Below are positions 47,214 to 56,530 of a stretch of 64,000 nucleotides of DNA, in pieces. The translations under genes and the position numbers were made by a program. The notes under the pieces were generated by a model. It saw only the letters and a program-made list of their open reading frames with translations. It was not told where the DNA came from and did no database searches. The stretch covers positions 17,069,744 through 17,133,743 of the forward strand of contig OX637393.1 of NCBI GenBank assembly GCA_951799425.1, in the 5' to 3' direction. Source of the stretch: Ilex aquifolium. Taxonomy: Eukaryota; Streptophyta; Magnoliopsida; Aquifoliales; Aquifoliaceae. Numbering within the stretch: the stretch's first letter is position 1; each line of letters begins with the position of its first letter.

Positions 47214-47259
<46 letters not shown>
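47187..47259 (+). tRNA. trnM: tRNA-Met (CAU), elongator, plastid-like, mitochondrial-derived
   Basis: 73 nt on the plus strand. Acceptor ACCTACT/AGTAGGT with discriminator A, D arm TGACTCAGCGGTTAGAG, anticodon CAT at 47220-47222, T arm CATTGGTTCAAATCCAATAG. It is nearly the chloroplast trnM and is a common plastid-derived tRNA of angiosperm mitochondria. Confidence 0.94.
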
Positions 47260-47267
<8 letters not shown>

Positions 47268-48790
47268 TGAAACCCCTGCTTTTGCCAGCATGACAGCAAG
47301 CATGGACTGGCAGCAAGGAGTCAACTGAATGACCAAAGCATCGGTTGCTTCCACTTGTGGCCTTCTTCGACCGCCTTGACACCTTAATCTTAAGGAACCC
47401 CCCCTCTTCCACAAGTAGGTGGAGACCAGGAGGGCCGGAAAGCCCAACGGGAAACCTTTCACCGCGCCACACGATTCTTTCGCGAAGCGCTCTCTCAGAC
47501 GTTTCCACTCCTGCCCCCGCAAGCCAAGAGGTTTCAAGATACCAGGCGACCAAGTGAAAGTGAACAGCTCCGAGCAACTCTTCTAGAGAGCGTACCCTTT
47601 GTTTCTACTCTTTCTCTCTTCTAAGAAGAACTCAAAATCTAAAAAAAAAAAAAGAAGAGAATTTGATTCTATGGACCCTTTGGACCTCCGACCAATGAGG
47701 TGATGACACATGCATGCGTGCTTCTAAAGAGTGGGTTCCAAACCTGGGTGGCACTATATAACTCAATCCATTAGAAGGCTATTGGTGGATTATTTCTATT
47801 TTAGAATCAACTCTGAGATAGAGGAGACTTTAAGGATATTTTGTCGAGATAAGGACTTGAAAAAAAAAGTAGAATAGTCGCAGAAGTAAGGTCTCAGACT
47901 CGCAGAAGACAGGTGAAAAGTCTCTCGAGGTTTCGCCGCTTTGAAACAATAAGTTTCCAAATTTCGAAAAAATTCCGCGTGGTTTTTCTCTAAAAACTCG
48001 GAAGGCCCCAAGACCCCCCAACTAACCCCCTATAACCCCCCGACCCCTATGCCAAAGCAGTTAAGTGCAAGAAAGTCAGAGCAAAGGACCTTCCCGGGTA
48101 GCAAGCTAGTTAGGAGAGAAGTCACCTTTGGATTCTTAAGTAGGGGGCAAGGAGGAAAGCACGATAGGAGGCATGTCTCGAGCCTAGGTGACAGCGGAGA
48201 ACTTTAGAGGTAGGCTAGAAAGGAAGGAAAGATAAAGAAAGGCTAAGAGCGATATAGGCGCCCAGACGGAAGTCAATTCGTCTTTCGTCCGTATTGTGTC
48301 CCATGCCAGGATGAAGAAATCCAAGGATTTATAGTCATGCTCATGGAAGTATTGACTGGTTTAACGCTCATACCAATATGGCAGAGCATTTGAACATTTT
48401 CTTCACTATTGAAACTTGATTTCTTCGGTTTTAAGGGGGGCCTTGCCTTCTTAGAGAGATATAGCCACCATAGACTAGCTCGTCCGTAGGGCTATGATCA
48501 GGCCAGGATTTTCCATGCGGTCTAGAGATCTAGTTGACGCTTGGAAGGAGTACACTGATATCCTTGAGAGAGAGAACGTGGCCATCTTTTTTGCCTATAG
48601 CAGGGAAGGACTTTTTATACTTCCTGCCACAGTTGAGTAGGCCAGAAGCAAGAAAGACAGATCAGTTCGTTTGCAATAGATCTTGGAAGAAAAGGAAGAA
48701 GACCCCCATAGCACTCAAAGCGGAGGGGCTCTTCCTCAGAATGACGATGTGTGAGTTGCTTTTGTGAGGGGATAAAAGAGGGATGAAGAA
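47260..48790. other. Mitochondrial-type spacer, right part of the NUMT
   Basis: No recognised gene. A minus-strand frame of 114 residues at 47233-47577 overlaps the end of trnM and has no family I know. The dispersed repeat occurs in reverse orientation at 47733-47745. Confidence 0.5.
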
Positions 48791-49644
48791 AGTTTGAATT
48801 TTGAAAAAGGATTCTTTGTTTATGTCTTAGAAAATGATTTTTTGACAGGAGTAGACTCGGTAGTAGAAGACTCGTCTAAAAGAAAGGAGACAGAGGTTGT
48901 AGGAGGATCATCTGCTGCAGACGAAGCAGAACCCTCCTTAGAAGAGAAGACAATTCCTTCGTCAATCACAAATGTTCCTAATGAAATGTTAGGTGGTATG
49001 AGTCAATCGTTCTATTTTTCATCTTCGTATAGAGACTTAGAATGAACTGAGTTATCTTTGTATGACTTAGACTAATTTGAGATACATGTTATTGAAGGTG
49101 ATGTCAGCCGCGTGGAAACTGAACCAAGGTCAGGATTGGATGTCCCTGCTGGTGACATCCTTAAATGAATCCCAACTCTGACAGGAACATCCTTGAGTCC
49201 TTCCAAGTTCTTTGCTGGTGTGCAGGATGAAGAACAAGGCCAGGCTCAATCGAGAAATAAGGCAGAAAGAAAAAGAAAGAACCCAGACGAAGGGGCTTCG
49301 TCAGATGAAGACGGTGATGCGCCTTTGTTCCACACAGGCTCAAATGTATAAGTTATTCACATGTCACCACATTCAAAATACCGTTCGCATCCTATCACAA
49401 TTTGTAAAAAAAAAGATGAACTGTTCACATTCACCAAAAAAATGACTTAAGCACATTAATTTGTGCTTGACGACGCTCTTCTGCTAGTCAATTTAACGAA
49501 GCCTTTTCCTCCTTTTCATCTTAGTAATCACCTTCTTCTTATTTTCTAAGACGTTCAGACGAGTTTGGATGGTAGACATCTTCTCTTTGGCTCTCTGAAT
49601 ACCTTCGTCAACCCTGCGAAGCTCTCCGCCTGACTCTGATTTAG
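48791..49644. other. Unassigned DNA between the mitochondrial block and copia
   Basis: A frame at 48794-49045 encodes an acidic, S/E-rich 83-residue segment (TGVDSVVEDSSKRKETEVVG and similar), followed by other short S/E/K-rich frames. It could be part of another degenerate retroelement gag or of a nuclear gene exon. I recognise no domain. The base composition looks more nuclear than mitochondrial. Confidence 0.4.
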
Positions 49645-50484
49645 TTACTATTACACGAAAGGAGTATGCTTAGTTCATGTCTCGGCAGTCGTCTACTCTA
49701 TCCCCTTCCACTGCTAGTTTTTCTTAGTTAGGTATCGCTTCCACTTGTTTAGTGTCTTCCACCTACAGTCCCTAGATAATAGACTCCGGTGTTTCTGACC
49801 ACATGACTGGTTCGTCTGATGTCTTTTCTACTTATCATTCTGCTACTTCACCACATAGTGTTACACTTGCTAATGGTACTTCGTCTGAGGTTACAGGTTT
49901 GGGGACTATTCAATTGAGCCTTAATATGTCCTTATCCTCTATTTTATTTGTCCCTTAGTTTCCATTTAGTTTACTTTCCATTAGCATGATTATTTGCTCC
50001 CTTAATTGTTCAGTAACTTTTTATCCTTCTTATTGTATTTTGTAGGATCTCCAAATGAAGAGGCTGATTGGAATGGGGCATGAAGCCGGTGGTCTCTATT
50101 ACTTTGATCTGCATCCACATACGTGGGCACTCTAGACCTCGTCATCTCATTTTCAGTGGCATTTTCGTCTTGGTCATCCCTCCTTCCAGAATCTGAAACG
50201 TCAAGTTCCAAGTCTTAGTTATGTGTTGTCAGTGTCCTGTGAAGCTTGTCAACTTAGTAAGCATTTCGTAAAGAAATAAAAATCCAATATGGTTGTCGTA
50301 TTCGTACTTTACATTTTGATAATGCTCGTGAATATGAATCTGATCCCTTTTCCGCTTATCTTCATAAAACTGGTATTATTCATCAGACTTCCAATGCTTA
50401 CACATCTCAATAGAATGGTGTTGTTGAGTGCAAGAACCGTCATCTGTTGGAAATTACCCGTGCATTGTTATTACAGATGAATGT
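49645..50484 (+). mobile_element. Copia gag end, protease and first part of integrase, fossil
   Basis: The translation shows a gag-to-protease linker (QSSTLSPSTASFS, then ASTCLVSSTYSP), a protease start of the DSG..DHMTGSSDVFSTYH type, TLANGTSSEVTGLGTIQLSL, the GAG-pre-integrase part (MGHEAGGLYYFD, FRLGHPSL, SCEACQLSKH) and the end of the integrase core (NRHLLEITRALLLQMNV). Broken in several places, and the middle of integrase seems shortened. It continues at 53146 after a solo LTR. Confidence 0.85.
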
Positions 50485-50782
50485 TGTAACACCCTGCATT
50501 TTCTTTTATATATGTATATAGATATATAGTAAATATTTGTTGTAAAAATGTGGATATGTGTAGTGATGTGTGTTTGAATTTGGTAGATTGGAAAAGTAAA
50601 GATTTAAAATGTTAGTGGAAATAATAGTTGAAATTTAGTTTTAATAAGTGAAAATATGAAATTTTAGGTCCTAGAACTTGTATTAAATAGGTTTGGTGTA
50701 GAAATATGTGTTGGAGAGATTTGGGATGGATTTGGTTGGCTTAGGAATGGATTGGAAATGGAAAAAGGGATGAAACAGCTGT

Positions 50783-51166
50783 GAACAGTGCACTGGCTGC
50801 AACTTCAAGCTCGATTTCGACCTTGATGCAGTCAATATCTCTCAAAACTCAAATCATGAAAGTTGTAGAGCTATTTCTTAAAATTCCATATCATCTTGAA
50901 TCATCTCAATCGGAGCTCTAATGAGAGAGTTATGCCCAGATAACGAAGCAATGTCAAAACAGTCCATTTAGCTTGAACAGTGCACTGGCTGCAACTTCAA
51001 GCTCGATTTAGACCTTGATGCAGTCAATATCTCTCAAAACTCAAAACATGAAATTTTTATATATCTTTCTTATAATTCCATATCATCTTGAATCATCTCA
51101 ATCGGAGCTCGGATGAGAGAGTTATGCTCAGATAACGAAACGATGTCGAAAGAGTCCAATTAGCTT
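50783..51166 (+). repeat. Tandem duplication of 192 bp in the solo LTR
   Basis: GAACAGTGCACTGGCTGCAA begins at 50783 and again at 50975. The two units stay alignable through AACTCAAA(T/A)CATGAAA, CATATCATCTTGAATCATCT and GAGAGAGTTATGC. It lies upstream of the TATA box in LTR sense. Confidence 0.88.
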
Positions 51167-51243
51167 CGTTTTGCATTTAATGTCTCCATTTGCATCCTAA
51201 ATCAAAATATAAGAATAATGAGTAATTTTAGGCTTAAAATAAG

Positions 51244-51251
51244 TATAAAAG
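51244..51251 (+). promoter_or_regulatory. Putative TATA box of the solo LTR
   Basis: TATAAAAG about 760 bp into the LTR, downstream of the 192-bp duplication. Motif and position only. Confidence 0.45.
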
Positions 51252-51748
51252 GCTTTAAGAAGCACCCTTCATCACCTTTTATTTACAAACATCGCAAAAC
51301 TTCATTAATAGCCGGTTCGGATGGGTAAAAATAGAAACTTTAGTGTTTCGGGTGTACGTTGACTTTGGTTTTGAGATAAATCATAAAAATAAATTTTTTT
51401 AGGTTAAAATAACATTAAAAATGAATCCGGAACGTCGAAAAACCTAAGGGTAGTCATATGGATCAAATTGGAGATTTTTAGTGGCAAAACCGTAAATTTG
51501 GAGAAACCCAAAACAGCCTGTGAACAGTGTTTTTCGGGGCTGCTATGTTTAAACTCATTTTCCCTCATTTCTTTCACTCCCCTCACACCCCCACACCTCT
51601 TGGAACCCTAGAGAGCATTAGAGAGGAAGAAAGGAAGTGAAAAAACAAGAGATTCAAGGGTGATTCAAGATCAAATATTCTTGTTCTTCACACCAAAGCT
51701 AAGGATTCAAGGTAGGGGTTTTCTCTCATTCACTTACATTGAGGTTAG

Positions 51749-51750
<2 letters not shown>

Positions 51751-51801
<51 letters not shown>
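51751..51801. repeat. (TA)n microsatellite
   Basis: An uninterrupted run of about 25 TA units inside the solo LTR. Such runs are highly variable in length and are prone to assembly error. Confidence 0.95.
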
Positions 51802-51804
<3 letters not shown>

Positions 51805-52160
51805 TTGGCTATCAATGGTATATATATGCTATGGAATCATTCTCTCTTAGGCTTTTTGCAAGGATTACATGTTTTGAACAAAGTTAGGGTTTAATACCCA
51901 TGAAATCTCCTTTCTAGTTTTAAAACCCTAATTTTTGGAGAGTGATGTATTTCCTTCCTAAATGCTTTCTTTATTATGGATTTCGAAACCTTAGTGCTTT
52001 GTGTTGGGTAGAAAAATGATGTTATTGTGATCTCATGTATTTTCTTAGTTGGTTGTGAAATTGTTACATGATATATTTTGGGGATTTTGGATAGATGCTT
52101 GTAAATTGAGATAAATGTTGGAATTGTATGCTTGGGTTGGGTTGTTTGTGATGCACATGA

Positions 52161-52390
52161 GTGAGAGGTTCCTTGTAAGGATGCTCACCCCTTCCCAAGA
52201 GGTTCCCGGTAAGGATGCTTGGGAAACAATGTAGTGATTGGTGAGAGGTTCCATGTAAGGATGCTCACCCCTTCCCAAGAGGTTCCCGGTAAGGATGCTT
52301 GGGAAACAATGTAGTGATTGGTGAGAGGTTCCATATAAGGATGCTCATCCATTCTCAAAAGGTTCCCGGTAAGGATGCTTGAGAATCAAA
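52161..52390 (+). repeat. 80-bp tandem repeat, about three copies
   Basis: GTGAGAGGTTCC(A/T)TGTAAGG starts at 52161, 52241 and 52321 (the last copy reads ATATAAGG). Each 80-bp unit is itself made of two related halves with GAGGTTCC..GTAAGGATGCT. Confidence 0.92.
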
Positions 52391-53145
52391 GATGACCTAA
52401 ATGGGGGTGGAGGTTACCACAAAGTATGCCACCTACTGAAAGAATTGTTGGGAATTATTTATGGCCATTAATGGTTATTATTTGTATGTGGTGCTCGTTT
52501 ATTCATGTAAGTAATGTTTTTACATAAACTTGAGATCCTTTTTAAATGCCACTGCTTGTATTCAAATTATGTATCTATGTTATGTTAAAAATGAGACCGA
52601 CCGTTTTAAATGTTTTTTTTCTAAACCTTGTATGGGTTTGGGAGAATTTCTCTACAGAGCTTCGTACTCACCCCCTACCGCTAACATTTTTCAGATTACC
52701 TGCTTGAGGAGGACGTAAGGGTCGAGGATCCCGCTACTTGGGAGACTCCACTTGACAGGAGTGTGGATCCCGAGGTGGACGCATAGAGCGACCTCCCTTC
52801 CTTTTGTACTAGACTAGGACATTCTTTTGGAACATTGTGTAGTCTAGCTTCTTTTGTTTATTCCGCTGCGCTATTTTAATTAATTTTTGAGATGTAATAG
52901 CCATGACTTGGGCTTATTCTTTTGGATAATGTTGTAAATATTTTATGTATAAATGGACCCAGTGTGGTCAATGTAGTATAATTGCACAGGTTGTGTTTTG
53001 GGTAGAGCTCCCCGAACAAAGGAGACTCTGCCCGAATTTTATTAAATTAAGGACCCTCGGTTATTTATGGATTTTATTAGTTGTTCCCATGGTATGAATG
53101 GTTTTAAAAGGTCATGCCTTCCAGGGTGGTTTTTGGGGCGTTACA

Positions 53146-55335
53146 AATGTTCCCCTTTGCAATGATGTTGTTCTCACTGCTTGTCACCTTATTAATCTTA
53201 TGTCATCTTCTGTGTTAAATGGACAAAGTCCATATTCTGTCATTTTTCCTAATAAGCCCTTATTTTCCTTAACTCCTAAGGCTTTTGGGTGTGTCTATTA
53301 TGTTCACAACTTGGGCCCCGGTTTGATAAACTTGACCCTTGTGCTACCAAATGTGTCTTTCTTGAATACTCCCACACTCAGAAGGGGTATCGTTGCTATA
53401 GTCCTCACCTTTGTCTATACTTCACTATTGCTGATGTCATTTTTCATGAATCTATCCTGTGTTTTTTGGCACTTGCTCAGCCTCAAGATCAAGACTTTGG
53501 GTCGTCCTTTACATCTTCCCTTACCATCGGATATTCTGCTGCCTATTGTACTACCATCTTCTTCTCTGCTTTGTGTATACTCTCGTCATCCTTGATCATC
53601 AACTAAGGTGCCCGTACTATTTTCCTTGTCGTCTCATAATCCTAGTCCCTCAAGTAATTCCAACTCTTTACCTATTACTCTTCGAAAAGGTACTCGATAG
53701 TGTGTTACTAACCATCACATTACTCACTTTGTTTCTTATGATGCCTTGTCTCATGTCTTCTCTTGTTTTACCTCTCAACTATCTATTATCTCTATTCCTA
53801 AGCACTTACAGGGTGCGTTGTCTGATTCGGGTTGGAGGAAAGCTATGAAAGTGGAGATGTATGTCTTACATCATAATGGGAGTTGGGATCTTGCTCCTTT
53901 ACCACCTGGTAAACGGACTATTGGTTGTTGTTGGGTATACACTGTTAAATTTAATTCAGGTGGTTCTGTGGAGCTTCTCAAAGCCCGTCTTTTTTCTAAG
54001 GGCTTTACTCAAACCTATGGTGTTGATTATAAGGAGAATTTTTCTCCTATTGTCAAAATCTTCTTTGTTCGTATATTGATTTCTTTAACTGTTAATCTTG
54101 ATTGGCTCTTGTTTTATTTAGATATCAAGAATACCTTCTTACATGGTGACTTGGTTGAAGAGGTCTACACAGACCAGCCAATTGGGTTTACTGCTTAAGG
54201 GGAGTACTGTAAGAATGTGCATCAGTGAAAGAAATCTTTGTATGATTTGAAGCAGTCACCGAGGACATGGTTTGGTAAGTTTTCAGATGCAATTTTAGAG
54301 TATGGTCTTCTTCGATGTCAGACAGACCACTCTATGTTTCATAGATAGACGAATGCCAGATATATTCTATTGGTAGTCTATGTAGATGATATTTTAATTA
54401 CTGGAAATGATTCTGAGGAAATTGCCAAGTTAAAAACCTTCCTACAAGACTGATTTCAAACTGAGGACCTAGAAAACTCAAGTATTTCATGGGTATTGAG
54501 GTTGCTAGATCTAAATAGGGTATTTTTTTATCCTAGAGGAAATGTGTATTTGACATGCTAGAAGAAGCAGGTTTACTGGATGGCAAATTAATTGATGTTC
54601 CTATGGATCAGAATAAAAAATTGTTGATGGATGATGGTGCACTATTTGAGAATCTGGGTCGGTATCGCAGGTTGGTTGGGAAGCTTAATTATCTCAATAT
54701 TACCTGACCGGATATTTCTTATGCAGTTAGTGTAGTAAGTCAATTTATGGGATGCCCTAGAGTATCAAATTGGGAGGCAGTCAATCGTATTATTCGATAC
54801 CTCAAACGTGCTCCTGGTCTTGAGTTGTTATATCGAGCTAATGGACATCTTAGAGTGGAGTGTTTCTCAGATGCTGATTAGGCTGACTCTCCTTCTAATC
54901 GGAGATCAACCAATAGTTATTGTACTTTCTTGAGAGGTAATGTTGTCTCATGGAAGAGTAAGAAATAAATAGTGGTAGCAAGATCCAGTGTTGAGGCTGA
55001 GTATAGAGAAATAACACATACCACTAGTGAATTGACAAGGCTGCAACACTTTCTCTAGGAAATTGGCTTTCAAGTCCAACCTCCTTTATAGTTGTTATGT
55101 GATAATCAGACAGCTATTCATATCGCTGTCAATCCAGTATTTCACAAGAGAACCAAACGTATTGAGGTTGATTGTCACTTTATTCGAGACAAGATAATAA
55201 CTAGAGATATTATAACTCCATTTGTGAAGTCTGAGGATCAACTTGTAGATATCAAAGCATTGATTCGTACTCGTCTTACAGCCACTTGTTCCAAGCTTGG
55301 ACTATATGATATATATAGTCCAGCTTGAGAGGGAG
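53146..55335 (+). mobile_element. Copia integrase end, RT and RNase H, fossil
   Basis: It resumes the copia reading after the solo LTR: integrase C-terminal part (VVLTACHLINLMSSSVLNGQ, AFGCVYYVHN), then RT (GSVELLKARLFSKGFTQTYG, VDYKENFSPIVK, LDIKNTFLHGDL, SLYDLKQSPRTW, VVYVDDILITGND) and RNase H ([32 protein letters not shown]). The YVDD catalytic box is readable. The region is broken in many places and is old. The TTGAGAGGGAG purine stretch ends it at the 3' LTR. Confidence 0.9.
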
Positions 55336-55517
55336 TGTTATGAATATTAGAATATTTTTATGTAAATATTGGTTGTAATAAGTGTATCACATAAAGGGTA
55401 CACTCATCTCTTGTATGATTAAGAGATAACTATAAATACAAGATGTTTGTGAGAGGTTGGTTAAGTTTTGACCACTCTCTGTTTATCTAATATTGTGTTA
55501 ACTCTCCAAACCTAACA
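55336..55517 (+). repeat. 3' LTR of the copia element
   Basis: 182 bp, starting TGTTATGAATATTAG directly after the purine tract and ending CCAAACCTAACA, so TG...CA. It has a TATA-like CTATAAATACAAG stretch. No 5' LTR was found in the window, which fits loss of the element's left end at the Athila junction near 22413. Confidence 0.8.
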
Positions 55518-56527
55518 AGGTACATGTATTTATATCCACTAGAAAGGTAAAATTTGTTGTGATCTTTTTGATGTTGTAGTCTCTAAATATAGTTTTGCCA
55601 TTTGATAAAGTGTTGTTAAATAAATAAGTAGCTATCTTAGGATATTTTATGTTGTTATTAAAACGCTTCTATGGTACATTTCATTTAGCTTCAAACATTG
55701 CAATGACAAACTTCAATTCTAGAGTTTTCTTTTTTCAATTATGCATCCTCACAGGCTGCACGAATCTCAAATTTTACGATGGTGTAATTACTGCAATAGA
55801 GCTGATAATGTTTTATCAACTTCCTCAACCCCAACAACAAGGTATAGTAGATAGTAATGCGTTTTCAGTATGAAAATTTGAATCCAAAAATTCTGAATGA
55901 GAAAATGAAGAATTCAATTTCTAAATTGAAATCGGATGTATTCTTTTATCCAAATATATATATATCTTCACTCTAAAATTGTAATGTATAGTTTCCATCT
56001 CAAACATTTCCTGAATCAAAAAAAAAAAAATCTTCTATTAATGAATAAGAAGTCCAAAAGAGAGAATGAAGGAGGACAAGGTGTGCAAAACTCCCTAAGA
56101 TTTCTAATCCAATAATTACAATTCCTCACAAGAAACTACGTCTATAAGCAATCCTAAGATTTGTTATAACTTACTCTCTTGGTATGTGATTAGAATAATG
56201 ATCAACAAATCATGAAATAGCCAACCACTCATTTTCATAAGGCTGGTCACTTCGAATTTTAATGTAAAAACGAAACATTTTTTGCCTAGAGAAGAAAAGT
56301 ATACAATAGCTTTATTAAAAATATAACTATATGTAATTATTTTATCAATTTTGTCCATGTACAACGCATGTGTGCATCAACTAGTATATGTAAATGTAGG
56401 AGACAACTTACGATACCGAAGGAGGTAACGTATCTAAAGTTATTATATTTTAAGACCAAATTACAACATTTTGAAGGTTAAAGTTGGAATTCAAAATTTT
56501 TTGATTGATCATATTATGTTGTGATCA
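55518..56527. other. AT-rich intergenic DNA
   Basis: No gene recognised. Contains a 9-bp-stem hairpin at 56503-56530 next to the 3' end of the LINE. Confidence 0.5.
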
Positions 56528-56530
56528 ATC
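56503..56530. repeat. Short palindrome beside the LINE 3' end
   Basis: GATTGATCA at 56503-56511 and its reverse complement TGATCAATC at 56522-56530, with a 10-nt loop. Confidence 0.7.

Larger units (their letters stand above)
24660..48790. other. Nuclear insertion of mitochondrial DNA (NUMT), about 24 kb
   Basis: The block contains nad2 exons 3, 4 and 5 with group II introns, trnY, trnN, trnC and trnM, several dispersed mitochondrial short repeats, and the higher-GC spacer DNA usual in plant mitochondria. It is flanked on both sides by nuclear copia sequence and is itself hit by a nuclear solo LTR with a target duplication. nad2 still shows the unedited cytosines of mitochondrial DNA, so it came as DNA and not as cDNA. 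Both edges are approximate (left 24640-24700, right somewhere in 48500-49640). An assembly join of mitochondrial and nuclear reads must be excluded. Confidence 0.82.
50485..53145 (+). mobile_element. Solo LTR, chromovirus-like, inside copia integrase
   Basis: It is 2661 bp, starting TGTAACACCC and ending GGGCGTTACA, with a perfect 5-bp duplication AATGT at 50480-50484 and 53146-53150. It splits the copia integrase reading. Its 3' part (about 52940-53070) is clearly related to the LTR of the element at 1943-9127 (TTGCACAGGTTG, GGGTAGAGCTCCCC, AAAGGAGACTCTGCCC in the same order on the opposite strand), so the two are sister families. A TATAAAAG box lies at 51244-51251. It contains three repeat systems listed separately. 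Confidence 0.93.

Noticed and set aside
34753-47259. Plastid DNA insertion, because trnN and trnM look chloroplast-like
   Set aside because: Both are standard plastid-derived tRNAs of angiosperm mitochondria, and no neighbouring plastid genes are present.
47233-47577. Minus-strand 114-residue frame next to trnM as a mitochondrial gene
   Set aside because: It overlaps the tRNA end, matches no known mitochondrial protein and has a competing frame at 47241-47537.
24660-48790. The whole window as a piece of mitochondrial chromosome
   Set aside because: A young LTR element, several solo LTRs with 5-bp duplications and a spliceosomal-intron VSR gene are nuclear features, and copia sequence borders the mitochondrial DNA on both sides.
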